From the NCBI RefSeq assembly GCF_000143415.4, contig NW_003314378.1, positions 303,442 to 367,441 on the forward strand: DNA of 64,000 nt. Reading direction: 5' to 3'. This document shows positions 21,144 to 32,776 of the stretch, in pieces. How positions within the stretch are numbered: position 1 is the first letter of the stretch; each line of letters begins with the position of its first letter. Source of the DNA: Selaginella moellendorffii (lineage: Eukaryota; Streptophyta; Lycopodiopsida; Selaginellales; Selaginellaceae). The notes under the pieces are model-generated. The model saw nothing but the letters and a program-made list of their open reading frames with translations. It had not been told where the DNA came from and made no database searches. The position numbers and the translations under genes are program-made.

Positions 21144-21659
21144 CTTGCGAGCTTGGAAAAGACTGATGGAGCTATATGAGGGAGGGGCAGGCATTTTATA
21201 GCTGGAGGAGGGGAGGCGAGGTCCTTTGGATGACTTTGTCGTGAATCGTGCACGATTTTAGGTACACGGTCTTCTGTTCCCTTCTATTTCATTTTTTACT
21301 CTTACTGTCCGCGTAACACAATCTGATTTGTTTGCTGCCAAGTCGTCTCGGAAGTTTTCTTCTACCGGGCTTGTCTAGAGCCGTCAAAATCATCTTTTTT
21401 GTGTGTAAATGATGACGACCTTGGTTTTGATGGTAGGAACCGGTCTCAGTGAAACTCGAGTTTTACACGGTCTTGGTAAAAGCTTGACACTAAATTGCTT
21501 TATTCTTCTTGGCACCAGAGACTTCTTATGTGTGGAGTTTTAACGGAATTATTATGGATTGTGTAGGTCCATTGCTGACACAAATAAATTATGGGTATAT
21601 AGACCAAAGGTACGTCTATGTAGGTTATCAGTTTTGCATAAATAGTCATTGTGATTAGG

Positions 21660-22780
21660 ACAAAATAGAATGTTTATTGAAATTGTTTTAGTAAAGAAAA
21701 GGTATGAAAAGTGACCTAAAGCTAATCAATTAAGTTGTAATATGATATAATAATTAATAAAATCATATTTTAATCATAGAATTATTTTCTTTTACTACAT
21801 CCTACAACCATTCCTTATTGATAAGGGTTGCCACTTTATTAATCAATTTAATACAATAAACTTATGATATTGAATAAAAATGTTATTTAAATTAAAATTT
21901 AATGTATATAGCTTAGTTATATTCAAAATTAAAGATATTATAATTCAGATTTAAATAAAAAAATTGATAAATACATTCTTATAAAGGTTACAACAAAAAT
22001 AGTCAGTATAATCCAGTGAAAAAATTATTATTATTTTTTTACTTTTATAGATATGAAAAAAAATAAAAATTACCTGTTGTAATAAATCATTAAATGTTTT
22101 TATTTCTATTTCAATTTGTTTTTAAATAAGTACTTTATAATTTGTTTTGTATGTTTATTTTTGTTGTAAGGTTTTATAAACACTAAGTTTAATAAATTTA
22201 CATTTTTAATCATATTCATTAACTAAATACTTTATAATATTTTAAATAGTTAAACATTTTTACACTTAGTTCTTAATATGCATGACTGTGTGGAAGAGGG
22301 GAGACAAAGTCAATAATTAGCTCTTTAAAAAGTGTTTTTTAAGGTGTATACATGAATATTTTATATTTTTTCCCCATTTAAAATGACATTTTTATTTATA
22401 AATGATGTAATACAATTAAAAATACTTTATGTATGTAAATAAAAATTTAAAATTATTAATGAAAAATAATTAATAATATTTATTTTGATGTTTAAACTAA
22501 AAAATAATTGTAAAAACTCCACAAACACCCATGATTAATTAAAGTGTCATAAGAGCATAAAAGAAGGTGTTACATAGAGTTACACTCCACTTGCTTTAAT
22601 ACAAATTGCATTTCTAGCCAGTTGTGGAGCTTTTTCTTAATTTGGATATTTATTGGGAATTATTGTGCAAAATTTAAATTAGTTATTTTAAAATATTAAA
22701 TCATAAGCATTATTTTTGTATTTACAAACTACTACAGGGCTACTATTTTGAAAGAAAGGTTGCAAAACTTTACTCTATCA
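21660..22780. other. AT-rich spacer at the edge of the duplication cluster
   Basis: Strongly AT-rich, no open frame of note, no recognisable element. It marks where the right-arm homology stops. Confidence 0.7.
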
Positions 22781-23299
22781 GCAGCAGAAGAGCTAGAGTT
22801 TTGTTGATGGCGTGGAGGAAAATGACTCATGAAACATCTTATGATGTGCATTAGTGATTTTTATCCCCAAGATGAGCTCGTTTTTGAGCCAGCAGGCCGG
22901 GTTTGGGAGCTCGTTGGAAGACTGGGAGGTCCTCCACAATGCATGACAGGTGCCCGAGGACAAACAGAAACAAGGCTAAAGTGGTGAGTTCTATTTTTCT
23001 CTAACATGGCCGCGCAGATCAGTGGCGAATTGCCACCACAGATTCATACTTCATCATGCTGGAGAAGAAGAAGAAGCTGGCTTGTTTCAACTATTCTTTG
23101 CAAACCAGGCAGATTTGCAAACAGATTGTAGAATGACGAGCAAAATACTCAAAGCAACATTCAATCAATCAAATTTAAATGAACGATACACATTTTGTTT
23201 GTGCCATGCTAATTTGTTAACGATCAAAACAATTCATTATCATTATTTAGCTTAAAGTTGCAAGGGTGAAAAGAGAATGCAGAATGCCGAAAAAGGAGT
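22781..23299. other. Intergenic region
   Basis: No supported gene. A 77-codon open frame at 23022 has no recognisable domain. The stretch next to 23300 is probably the 3' untranslated region of the aminotransferase gene. Confidence 0.4.
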
Positions 23300-24610
23300 T
23301 TACTTGGCCTGATGCCTTGCCTGGAAATCCTTCATGAGCGCCACCAGCTTCTCCACGCCCGCCCTGGGCATGGCGTTGTAGATGGACGCTCTCACGCCCC
23401 CAACCGAGCGATGCCCCTTGAGCTGCACCATCCCTTTGCCAGCAGCCTCCTTGACAAACGCGGCCTCCATCTCCGGCGACGCCATGGTGAAAGGAACGTT
23501 CATCACCGACCTCACCGATGCCTCCACCGGGCACTTGTAGAAACCGTCGCTGCCATCGATGGCCCGGTACAAGATCTCGGCCTTGTCATTGTTCTTCCTG
23601 GCTATGGCTTCCAGCCCGCCCTGGTGGAGGAGGTCCTCGAAAACAAGCCCGCACATATAGATGGCGAAGCACGGCGGCGTGTTGTAGAGCGACTTGTTGT
23701 CGGCGTGCGTCTTGAAGTCGAGCATGACGGGAGTGATCGGCTGCGCACCGCCCACCAAGTCCTTCCTCACAATCGCGATCGTCACCCCGGACGGCCCGAC
23801 GTTCTTCTGCGCGCCGGCGTAGATCACCCCGAACTTGGACACATCCACCGGCTTGGAGCAGAAGTTGGAGGACATGTCCGCCACCAGGATCGTCCCCTCC
23901 CCGACCGCCGGATACCAGTCCTTGAATTCCACTCCGTGGATCGTCTCGTTGGTGCAGACATGGACGAACTTGGCACCTGGAGTGAGCTTGAGCTCCGACC
24001 CTGACGATGGAATGGAGGTGTACTTGGTGGCCTTGCCGCTCCACGCGAGATTCGCCTTGCAGTACTTCTGCGCTTCCTTGTAAGCTTTGTCGCCCCAGGA
24101 GCCCGTGACGATGAAGTCGGCAGTGTCCTCCGGCGAGCAAAGGTTGAGCGGGATAGCCGAGAAGAGCGTGGAAGCCCCGCCTTGCAAGAAGAGGACCTCG
24201 TAGTTGTCTGGAATGGCCAGCAGCGCTCGAAGATCTGCCTCGGCCTTTTGGATCACGGAAAGAAATTCTTTCCCCCGGTGGCTCATCTCCATGATGCTCA
24301 TCCCACAGCCCTGCCAGTTGTAGAGATCCTGCTGCGCCTTCTTCACCACATTGGCGGGCAGCGTCGCCGGCCCGGCCGCGAAGTTGTAAACCCTGCCATC
24401 GTTCTCGATGCTCTCGATCCGCGACGACGGCGCAATCCCGGTGCCTACCGTCGCCGTGCACGAAATCTCGCGCTGCCGCCGATCGGGGTGCCCGATCCTG
24501 ACGCGGGAGAATGGCGATACCTGTGAAGCCGGTGACGAGCAGCGCCCATCGCCGCCGAGGAATGTGGATCGGGCCACCAGCGCGCGCGCCATGCCCGCAT
24601 TTGCCGCCAT
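23300..24610 (-). CDS. PSAT: Phosphoserine aminotransferase, plastid
   Basis: Converts 3-phosphohydroxypyruvate and glutamate to phosphoserine in the plastid phosphorylated pathway of serine synthesis, using pyridoxal phosphate. The 436-residue intronless frame has an N-terminal region of about 70 residues rich in Ser, Arg and Ala, fitting a chloroplast transit peptide. The conserved start of the enzyme, [12 protein letters not shown], follows. [18 protein letters not shown] and GSWGDKA are present; the PLP lysine is Lys269 in [11 protein letters not shown]. The C-terminal [15 protein letters not shown] is intact. The ATG at 24610 was chosen because it gives a normal transit peptide; an alternative ATG is seven codons downstream. 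It is transcribed in the same direction as the flavodiiron gene upstream. Confidence 0.97.
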   Translation of the reverse strand: MAANAGMARALVARSTFLGGDGRCSSPASQVSPFSRVRIGHPDRRQREISCTATVGTGIAPSSRIESIENDGRVYNFAAGPATLPANVVKKAQQDLYNWQGCGMSIMEMSHRGKEFLSVIQKAEADLRALLAIPDNYEVLFLQGGASTLFSAIPLNLCSPEDTADFIVTGSWGDKAYKEAQKYCKANLAWSGKATKYTSIPSSGSELKLTPGAKFVHVCTNETIHGVEFKDWYPAVGEGTILVADMSSNFCSKPVDVSKFGVIYAGAQKNVGPSGVTIAIVRKDLVGGAQPITPVMLDFKTHADNKSLYNTPPCFAIYMCGLVFEDLLHQGGLEAIARKNNDKAEILYRAIDGSDGFYKCPVEASVRSVMNVPFTMASPEMEAAFVKEAAGKGMVQLKGHRSVGGVRASIYNAMPRAGVEKLVALMKDFQARHQAK

Positions 24611-24863
24611 CGATCGGTCGCCCTCTCAAGAACCCTAGCTCCCAGTGCTCGGTTAAATAATAACAATGGGAATGTTAAGTACGTCTTTCTTCCTTCCTTT
24701 CTCCTTCCTGGGTTGCTGAGATCACACCAACCAACCATGTTTGACAAGCATATTCGATAAAATATCTCACTGTGATCAAAGTATTTCTCACTGTGAGCGA
24801 AGCTTTCGTCATTCCTCCAATGCTCTTGATTTTATGATCAGGCTTTCGCTCGGCATCGCTCCA

Positions 24864-27306
24864 TCAGTAGTAGTTTCCAATCTTTCGGTGGTGCACGGCA
24901 GTTCTAGCGTCTGGCTTTGAGACACTGCCCTCGGTGGCGTGAGCGTAGATGATCCAGTGATCGCTCACTTCCATTCGAGTCACCACTGTGCACTCGAGAT
25001 AAGCTAGAGCATCCACCAGGATGGGACACGAATTTTTTCCAACAGTCCATTCCACTCCTTCGAAGCGATCGGCTGTAGCGGCAAAAATCACAGAGAGATT
25101 CTTAGTAGCATTAGACGGTAGTGCTCTGGTGATGCTTACCCCCAGGAGGAAAACGTTTTAGAAAGTGTTTCATTAGTTTTGTGGAGTTTCCTTCTTCCAA
25201 ACAGTTGAGGACGAAGTTGTCACCAACCTGTGAGTAAAATCTAAGCTTAGGGACATCAAATAAAAGAGATGGACGAACCTGCATGAGAGACTCGATAGCT
25301 CTGTCTTTGGCGACTGCTATGGTAATGCCTAGAGGTTTGAAGCTAGCCTGCTCGGATAATCACCCAGTCAGTTGTAGAATCTCAAGGCAAAGTTTTGTTT
25401 TATTACCTGGGACACCCAAGATGCGATCATAGCTCCTTTTGTTGAGCCTTTAAAGGCAGTCACGACGTAGATCCCGCCTGACACTCGAGCTATTGCCTTG
25501 GCAACATTCACAGGCATCTGTGTCTTTTTGGCTTCAATGACTTTCTTTTGAGAAAGCAGTTGTCCCAAGTCCGTGCCTGCTTCTTCAAATTGTTGATACC
25601 TGCATATACGGCGACGTTAGTCGAAACCAGCAGGATTAAAAAAAAAGTATCTTCTATACGTTGATTCTGTCGGAGTTTCCTTGACTCTTAAAGCAGGAAG
25701 AGGAGTTGGAATTCCCAGCTCCACAAAACGTTGCAAAATCGTATCAACGGGCTCATCGTCGCCTCCATAACTTTCTGCTATCAAAACTGGCTGCAACACA
25801 TGTTCGTCGATTTCAGTAAGCCAAAACACAAGACGCAAGTTCCAAATCAAGTTCCAAACCTTCTTTGTTTTCAACGCTGCGTAGAGCGTGCTGATGGCTG
25901 CGTTTGCAGGTCCTGTGCTTGGAGGCGTCATTAAGAACACCGCACTATTTCGAGCAACGCTCTCTACAATCTCTTGCGAATCTGTCGAGTTCAAGTCAAT
26001 CATCTGAGCTCCTGTATCCGTCTTCGTCAGGCCTCTAGCGAATGTCTGGCCAAATGAAGTTAAGCGTCGCACAACATCCGAATGAAAACGCTTACCTGAG
26101 AGAGTCGATCGCTGTAGCCATAATCCGAGACGTAAAGCACAGCGACACTAGCTAGCTGTTTTTCCAGTGCCTGCTTGCTCCAGTTTTCATATTTGCTCAT
26201 CAGCTCTGGAACATTATACCTCAGCAAAGGCCCGTGTCCCGTTGCAATTACTGCGAAATCCAGGTCCTTCACCCGCTTGAGCCCGACTAACACAGACCGA
26301 GCATTCGGCTTCATGAGACAGTCGTAGTAAAACCGATAGTGTGGTTCGATTGTCATGAGATCCTCATCGTAAGTCTGTAAATGCCATTTTAGAAAATTAC
26401 GAGTGTCAAAGAGACCACAACGACTTACCGCTGTTGAACAGTAGTGCATTCCAAATGCATCGCACGTAAAAAGAACTTTGGAACCATGATCGAAGGTAAA
26501 CATGGTGTCCGGCCAATGTAAATTAGGAGCCATCACAAACTCCAAGACATGACCTTTTCCCAGATCGAGCTTCTCCCCTCCCTGCGATCATACAGTTCCT
26601 GCAGTCAATAGAAAAAGCACAAAGAAATCACGGACAAAAACACACTCTTGTACAAAAAGAGATAGAAAAACAAAAGCAAAGCGAAGACGAAGTTTGATAC
26701 AAACCTTTACGACCATGCTCTTGAACGGGGTGAGAACAAGGTTCTGCAAGAACTGTATGCAAACTTTGGACCCAACGACGACAGCATCCGGCGCGAGCTT
26801 GAGAATTTCTGGAATAAGGCCACTGTGGTCGGGCTCCGTGTGATTCGCGATTACGTAATTGATGGTGGCCGGATCGATCTGTTCCTTGAGTGCTGCAAGG
26901 TACTGGAACCGAAACTTCTCGTGTGACGCGTCGATGATCGCAAGCTGGTCTCCCTCGATGATGTAGGAATTATACGTTGTTCCATTTTGCAATCCAAACT
27001 CGCTGTTATTGCCAGCATTGGATCAAGAAATCACGATTGGATGGGAAAAATTCTCAACACTTACATATCGAAGCGATCTCGGTCCCAATCCAGCGATCGG
27101 AGCGTTGTCACAGAAGGCGCCACGGGAGATACCTGCGTTTGGAGCCGCTTCCCGCCCTGAATCTTTTCAATCCCCGAAATCTTGCTCCTCTCAGCGGCGA
27201 TCGTGAAGCTAGAGCCAGATTTCGCGGAAATAATCGATCTTCTTCGACCAGTGCGATGCGTCGAGGCGGAGAACAATGCGCCCTCGCCCAAGCTCAAGCC
27301 CGCCAT
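24864..27306 (-). CDS. Flavodiiron protein, chloroplast (Flv3/FLVB-like)
   Basis: A multi-exon gene. Cyanobacterial, moss and gymnosperm homologues reduce oxygen to water downstream of photosystem I and protect against fluctuating light; angiosperms lack them. Domains in order: Ser/Arg-rich plastid transit peptide, diiron metallo-beta-lactamase-like domain (NHTEPDHSGL, NLHWPDTMF, CDAFGMHYC, ATGHGPLLRYN, so the His/Glu/Asp ligands look canonical), flavodoxin-like domain (VLYVSDYGYSDRLSQ, FLMTPPSTGPA), then a C-terminal flavin-reductase domain ending KIGNYY. Exon 1 is 27065-27306 and joins to give DRFDIEFGLQNGTTY. Canonical ligands favour the Flv3/FLVB type; I am less sure of that subtype. A 69-nt intron at 25791-25859 lacks stops. 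The start is the first ATG; a GTG two codons earlier is ignored. Confidence 0.93.
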
Positions 27307-27461
27307 TGCCACAAAAACCCAACCCCCGGATCGACCGTTGATTGTTTACGCCCATATCAGCCGTGGATCCGCCAAAGCATTATCTGGGCCGTCCCTTGGC
27401 AAGACATAAAGCTTAAGGATTAGGGTAGCCGCCAAGGGTTTTTGGCGACTGAAGCGCAGCA

Positions 27462-27967
27462 ATGGGAGAGACTGCTTGCACGTATGCCGCTCTAATCCTT
27501 CACGACGATGGGATCGCCATCACGGTAAGCGCTAGAGCTCTAGATTTTGGACGCGAAATTGATCGATCGTGGCGCTGGAACAGGCCGAGAAGATTGCAAC
27601 GCTGGTGAAGGCCGCGAATGTGAAGGTGGACTCCTACTGGCCGAGTCTTTTCGCCAAGCTGCTTGAAAAGAGGAGCGTCGATGATCTCATCCTCAGCTGT
27701 GGATCCGGTATGCTAGAAAATGCGTGAGATTTCTTGCTTTGACAATCCAATGGATTCGCAGGAGGTGGAGGCGCCGCAGTGGCGGTGAGCGCTGTTGCTG
27801 GGGATTCCGCGGCCGCGCCTGCCGCTGCCGAGGAGAAGGAAGAGAAGAAGGTATGAATTTGGGGGTGTTACTCTGGTCTCTTGGCTGAAATTAGGTTTTT
27901 TGGCTTGAAACAGGAGGAAGCGAAAGAAGAGAGCGATGATGACATGGGCTTTAGCTTGTTCGATTAG
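27462..27967 (+). CDS. RPP1: 60S acidic ribosomal protein P1
   Basis: A stalk protein of the large ribosomal subunit that recruits elongation factors. Four exons: 27462-27524, 27584-27707, 27762-27850 and 27914-27967, with canonical GT-AG introns of about 55-65 nt. The product starts [10 protein letters not shown]-like ([17 protein letters not shown]), contains the helical dimerisation domain with [16 protein letters not shown], a Gly/Ala-rich hinge, and ends in the universal stalk tail [12 protein letters not shown]. The length of about 109 residues is normal for P1. It is arranged head to head with the flavodiiron gene, 155 bp apart, so the two may share a promoter region. Confidence 0.95.
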
Positions 27968-28100
27968 TGTGATTTGCCGAAAAAAGAAAATTTTCGAAAG
28001 TTTTGAGCCAATGTAATTCAACATTTTAATCTAGACTCTCTAATGAGCATATTCTTCGCTTTTTAATGTAAGAAAAAGGAATGCAAGAACGTAGCCTAGA

Positions 28101-29359
28101 ATGGAAGAGGGGGTATTTCGCATCCTAGACGGAAGCTCTATTCGCGAGGCGCTGCTAGGGTCGCAGCTCCCGGATCGCGTGCGCCGCCGATTCCAGCGGC
28201 TTGTCAAGGCGGCGGATGGATCGCCGTCGTCTTCGTCTGTGGATGCGCGGATTGCTGCCGAGGAGGAAGCGGCGGCACTGCTTCTTGGATCGGAGCTGTG
28301 CGGGCGGCAGCTTGTGGTGACTGCCGCGGCGTCGCGGCTGCCCGATCCAAATACGCTGCTAGATGCCGCGGCTTTTGAGGCGAGTCTTCGCAGCTATCTC
28401 GAGGCCGTGGCGGATGCTCTCCAAGGTGAGGGATTGATAGATTGCTTCACCTTTTTTCCTCGATTGAGACTATTTCGTGTTCTTGATCCAGTTTCTTTGT
28501 CTAATCGAACTGTCCATTGCGCAGAAAAGCCGATCGTTGTGTCGGTTCTGGACGGATCGGCATTCAAGGGACTCTTGGAAGACGAGGACGAATTTGCGAT
28601 GGTTGCAGAGAACGTTTTTGACGAACTGGATGCTGATAACAGCGGCAAGCTCAACCGTAGCGAGCTTCGATCTGCCGTGCTCCAGCTGGTCGCGGCAGTG
28701 GGATGTCCCAATCCATCTGGTAAGTTTCATCTTTCCACTTACATTGTAATAGCTTGATGGTTCTTCCTTTTTGTCCTTCTCATTTTCAGCCAAGCCGGAT
28801 GTTGAAGATCTCCTCACCAAGCTGCTAAGCAAATACGCCAGCCAAGATAGCAAAGAGCTCGGGCAAACCCAGTTCGCCAAGCTGCTCCAAGACGTTCTCC
28901 AGGATCTCTCCGAGACTCTGGCCTCGCAGCCCATTGTGGTTGTCCGGGACGTGAAAGTTTTGGATGGATCCAATCTCCGCAAGGTACTTCCTTCCAGCAA
29001 AATTCTCAAGGAAAAAAACGCTGACTCCAATCGATCAGGTGTTGCACGACGAGGAGCTCTTCTCGGACATGGCCAAGGACACGTTCAAGGAGCTTGACTC
29101 GGACAAAGATGGCAAGCTGAGCAAGTCGGAGATCCGCCCGGTTTTCGAGAGCCGCGCCGCCCAGTGGGGCCTCCCGCCGCTGGACGAAGACTCGGCGGAC
29201 GAGCTCTACGCGCAAATTTTCAAGGAGATCGATGCCGATAGCAGCGGCGATGTGGACGAGCGCGAATTCCAGTCGCTGATGAGAGCGCTGATTGAGAGCT
29301 TCGCGGCGCAGCTCAAGATGAATCCCATTCTTGTAGACGTCGAGACCGCGGTTCAGTGA
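28101..29359 (+). CDS. EF-hand calcium-binding protein, three EF hands
   Basis: Four exons (28101-28425, 28525-28719, 28790-28983, 29039-29359) give 344 residues. Three canonical EF loops are visible: DADNSGKLNRSE at 144-155, DSDKDGKLSKSE at 258-269 and DADSSGDVDERE at 303-314, each with Asp/Asn at loop positions 1, 3 and 5 and Glu at 12. The motif VLDGS occurs twice (near 123 and near 231) and a related ILDGSSIREAL is at the N terminus, so the protein may be an internal duplication. It resembles a plant family of soluble EF-hand proteins of unknown role. There is no signal peptide or membrane segment, so a cytosolic calcium sensor is the likely role. Confidence 0.88.
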
Positions 29360-29593
29360 AAAAAAACTCCATTACAGGATTTTAGGGTCCTTGGGTTCTT
29401 TTGAAATTTAGGGCAGCGGGAGATCTGGGGATGGCGACACACGCGTTGCTCGTGGATCTTGCGCCAATCTTTGCGTTGTCTCATGCAAAGAATCGCCATT
29501 CCGACACTCCGGGCTCGCCTCGTATAAATCTCCACAGTAAGTCTCTTGAATTGGGGGAGTTTTTCCATTCTTCTCGCTGGACGATCTTGTGAC

Positions 29594-31028
29594 ATGGCTG
29601 TCGCGCCGGTGTCCGACCTCCAGATCGAAGTTGGCTCCTCCAAAATCGTCGCTCCAGCGCAGGCAGTGGAGCACAGCACACTGTTCCTCTCAAACATCGA
29701 CCAGGAGGCAATGTACAAGGTGGAATCGGTCTACGTTTTCGCTGCCAACCCTGAGCGAGAGAGCGACGATCCTGCCGAGGTGATCGAGGCGGCGCTGGCG
29801 AAAACGCTGGTAACGTACTACTTCCTGGCCGGGAGATTTGCGCCGAATGCCAAGGAAGGACGGCTCGAGGTGAATTGCAATGGAGCCGGGGTCTTGTTCG
29901 CTGCTGCTACGAGCAAGCTCCGGCTTAGCGACCTGAGAGATCTCTCGGTTCCGAATCCAGCATTTCGGAGCCTCCTCGTCCAGCCGAGTGATTCTCTGGG
30001 ATTGTTTGAGACTCCACCCGCAACGTTCCAAGTAAGTCCTCGCAAACTTCTTCTTGCTCTTCGTTTACGATGGTTCTTTCTTCTAGATCACTAGATTCAA
30101 GTGCGGTGGCTTCGTCTTTGGAATGACCATCTTTCACTCGCTGATGGACGGAGTTGCGATCACCGGCTTCTTCGACAATCTCGGCTCCATCGCGAGAGGT
30201 GGCGGCGTCGTCATGGTGCCGAATCCAAACCGGGAGTTCCTCAAGGCCAGGAATCCTCCGCAGCCGCAGCACTACGAGCAGCTCATGTGCCGCCAGTTCC
30301 GAGTGTCGAGCTTCTCCGAGATCCCGCTGCTGCCATTCAATCCCACGACGTCGAGCGTGAACAACTTCGCCCCGGAGAAGCACGTCTTCAGGAGCTTCCC
30401 GGTGTCGAGCCAGATGATCTCGGAGCTCAAGCAGGCCTGCCTCAAGGACGAGACGCTCTCCCGCTGCTCCAGCTTCGAGGCCATCACCGCTCACGTCCTC
30501 CGCCAAGTCGCGCGCTCCCGCCCCAGCGATCCCTCCGCGCTCGTCTCGACGTTCCTGGCGGTGGACTTCTCCCGGAAGCTCCAGCCGCCGCCGCCGCCCA
30601 ACTTCTGCGGCAACGCGGTGGTGGCGGCGTGCGTCGCCGCCACCCACCAGGAGCTTTGCACCTACAGCCTGGGCCACTTCGCGCGCCGAGTCCAGGAGGT
30701 TCTCAGCGACGTCGACGACGAGTATGTGCGATCCTGGACGGACTTCTGGGAGCTCCATCGCATCGGCCCCGCGAGGATTCCAATCGGCGCCTGCCTCTCC
30801 GCCTGGTGGAAGCTGCCATTCTACGCGCTCGACTTCGGGTGGGGGACGCCAATCTTCGCGGGGCCGGTCCCAAACCAGCTGGTTGGATTCATCGTGATCG
30901 TGGCGAACGGGAAGAACGATGGCGGAGCAAACGTTTATCTCGGCTTGGAGCCGCAAGAGATGGCGGCGTTCGAGAAGAACATCTACGAGCTAGCCGAGTC
31001 TCCGCCGCTAATACACGGAGCGTTTTAG
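29594..31028 (+). CDS. BAHD-family acyltransferase
   Basis: BAHD enzymes transfer acyl groups from CoA thioesters to alcohols or amines in specialised metabolism (hydroxycinnamoyl esters, cutin or suberin aromatics, alkaloids). Two exons (29594-30031 and 30087-31028) encode 459 residues, the usual length. The catalytic HxxxD motif is H163-S-L-M-D167, and DFGWG at 395-399 is intact. The intron lies between Gln146 and Ile147, a common BAHD intron position. No targeting signal is seen, fitting a cytosolic enzyme. The substrate cannot be assigned from sequence alone. The GC-rich second exon keeps long shadow frames open in other phases. Confidence 0.95.
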
Positions 31029-31250
31029 ATTAAACAAAAGTGAGATTTGCGCGCTAAGTAAGCAAGATTGAAAAGAGACTGGCGCGTTGGTGTGGACTTT
31101 TCTGAGAGAATCCAAGCTAACCGGGGGATGACGTCATGCGCGGGCCATGCCCATGCCCTTGCATGGTCGCTCCTAGGGAGAATATGCCACCCCCATTTGG
31201 TCCGCGTTTTCACACGGAACTTCTTTCCCTTTTTTCATTCCTCTAGCCTA

Positions 31251-31268
31251 GTGTGTGTGTGTGTGTGT
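31251..31268 (+). repeat. GT dinucleotide microsatellite
   Basis: An (GT)8-9 run in the probable promoter or 5' leader of the LysM gene. Confidence 0.85.
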
Positions 31269-31628
31269 TCTTCGCGCAACGCAGTAATCGCTCCACAGTT
31301 GGCACGCGCGGTGGCGGAGGGCGTGCGATCGACCATTGCAGCTTTGATTTGCGGAGGGGCAGGGATTTCAGCTTGGATCCGGGGCGGTGATGCGTCGCCG
31401 GAGCTAGGGTTTGGTGGTGGGGTGGGAATTGGCGTGGATCTCATGGCGGCGGCGCTGTAGCTGGCCATGGTGTGCTCGAATTTCGGGTTTTGGGGCGATT
31501 GCGTGCTGCGATTCGGCTCCGGGCGGGGACCTGGAAGAGGAGCGGGGAGGTAAGGGCAGCGGCGCTGCATGGGACAAGGGGGACGCGGGGAATTTTTGGC
31601 CCGGCGCTACAGGTTTTCGGAAGATCTC

Positions 31629-32776
31629 ATGGATCTGGATGGGGACGCATCGACCTCAGGAGGAGAAGGGTACATCGTGCACTATGTTTCGAAGCTGGAC
31701 ACTCTTGCGGGAATTGCCATCAAGTATGGTGTGGAGGTTTGTGCTCGATGAAAACTTTGGTGTAGGAATGGAAAACTAACTAGAAAAATTCATCCAGGTT
31801 GCCGATGTCAAGCGACTGAATGGCTTGTCAACAGATCTTCAAATGTTTGCACGAAAGAGCCTTCGCATCCCATCGTCGGCAAAGCATCCTCCATCAGAGC
31901 AGTTCGCATCACACAGGTACATTTTCTCATTCTCGTTCTCGAAACCTTGAAGATAAAAACAATCTTTCTTCCTTTTTGATGCATTTTAGCAGCAGTGCGA
32001 ACTCAGAGCAGCCTCGTCTCGGGAGACATTCTTTCTGCGACATCGTGCTTCCCAACAAGAGCGAGGAGCCAACGAAAGTGAGCTCCGCGATGAGCTTGAT
32101 GAGAGGTTACTACGGGTTATCGACATCAAAACTCGAGGGTGAAGGAACCGAGATGGAAGTCTACAGAACAGATAATGGCTATCAATCCGAGGACGAGCCA
32201 TTCACTCCGCGGGACCAGGTCTCCAACAGACCAAGAGCTCACGCTCCCACCAACTTGGCCACGGAACCAAAGCTCGCCAGCTTCAACAGCATGGTGAGCA
32301 TGGCTAGAGATTTCGTGGCCCACGAAGTAGAAAAGGCGAGGGAGCGTGTCGCGGTGCGGCGGCGTCCCAAAGGTGAAGCTCTAGCGGCCGAGGATCATAG
32401 TGCTAAGCAGCAACTTCTTGGTGACAGGACAAACTACGCAGTGAGAAGCAGCGTTCCAAGGCCGAAAGCTTCTAGACTAGGACTAGAGGTAGAGGTGGAT
32501 TGCCCGGCTGGTCGAGCCGTGGTCTTCAACTCCGGGGGCGAAGCTGGGAATGGGAAAGGCCTACGCAGTGGCAAAGTAGTGGAAGAGCTCATCTTCAAGC
32601 TCAAGAAGTCGCCCAGCGCTCCAAACTTCCAGGACGAGAAGCCTCCGCCGTCTTCCATGCTCAAGAATGGAAGCAAAGGAGATCTAGCGAGTTGGAGCCA
32701 GGCACAGATCCAGAGCAGTGTGACGATACCATTGCTGGACAGCTTCACGAGGCGCAGCAAGGCTGCATTAGACTGA
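31629..32776 (+). CDS. LysM domain protein (plant intracellular type)
   Basis: Three exons (31629-31736, 31798-31916, 31990-32776) encode 337 residues. A single LysM domain spans about residues 15-61: it opens YIVHYVSKLDTLAGIAIKYG and, across the first intron, continues VADVKRLNGLSTDLQMF and LRIP. The rest is low-complexity, Ser/Lys/Arg-rich and probably disordered. There is no signal peptide or kinase domain, so it belongs with the soluble plant LysM proteins of unknown function rather than the chitin receptors. The start is the ATG giving MDLDGDASTS; the frame extends upstream to 31569, but the spliced product starting at 31629 has the shape of known members. Confidence 0.88.

Larger units (their letters stand above)
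1..21660. repeat. Inverted and tandem segmental duplication cluster
   Basis: The same gene string recurs in both orientations. Peptide gene ATGs lie at 733(-), 9131(-) and 18375(+); fucosyltransferase copies at 1210-2644(-) and about 17088-17921(+); PP2C copies at 3679-4880(-), 9378-9908(-, partial) and 15070-16313(+); germin copies at 6344(+), 13828(-, truncated) and 21143(-). The direct offset between position 61 and its repeat at 8474 is about 8.41 kb, which gives the unit length. The right half read in reverse complement has the same order as the left half. Indels between copies are small and nucleotide identity is high by eye, so the duplications look recent. Assembly artefact is possible but unlikely, because each copy carries its own mutations. 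Confidence 0.9.

Noticed and set aside
22861-22990. Possible fourth copy of the peptide-gene segment (shared words such as CAGCAGGCCGGG)
   Set aside because: Only a few short words match; no continuous homology.
29925-30956. 343-codon minus-strand frame opposite the BAHD gene
   Set aside because: The sense strand has all BAHD motifs; the antisense product is Arg/Glu-rich low complexity.
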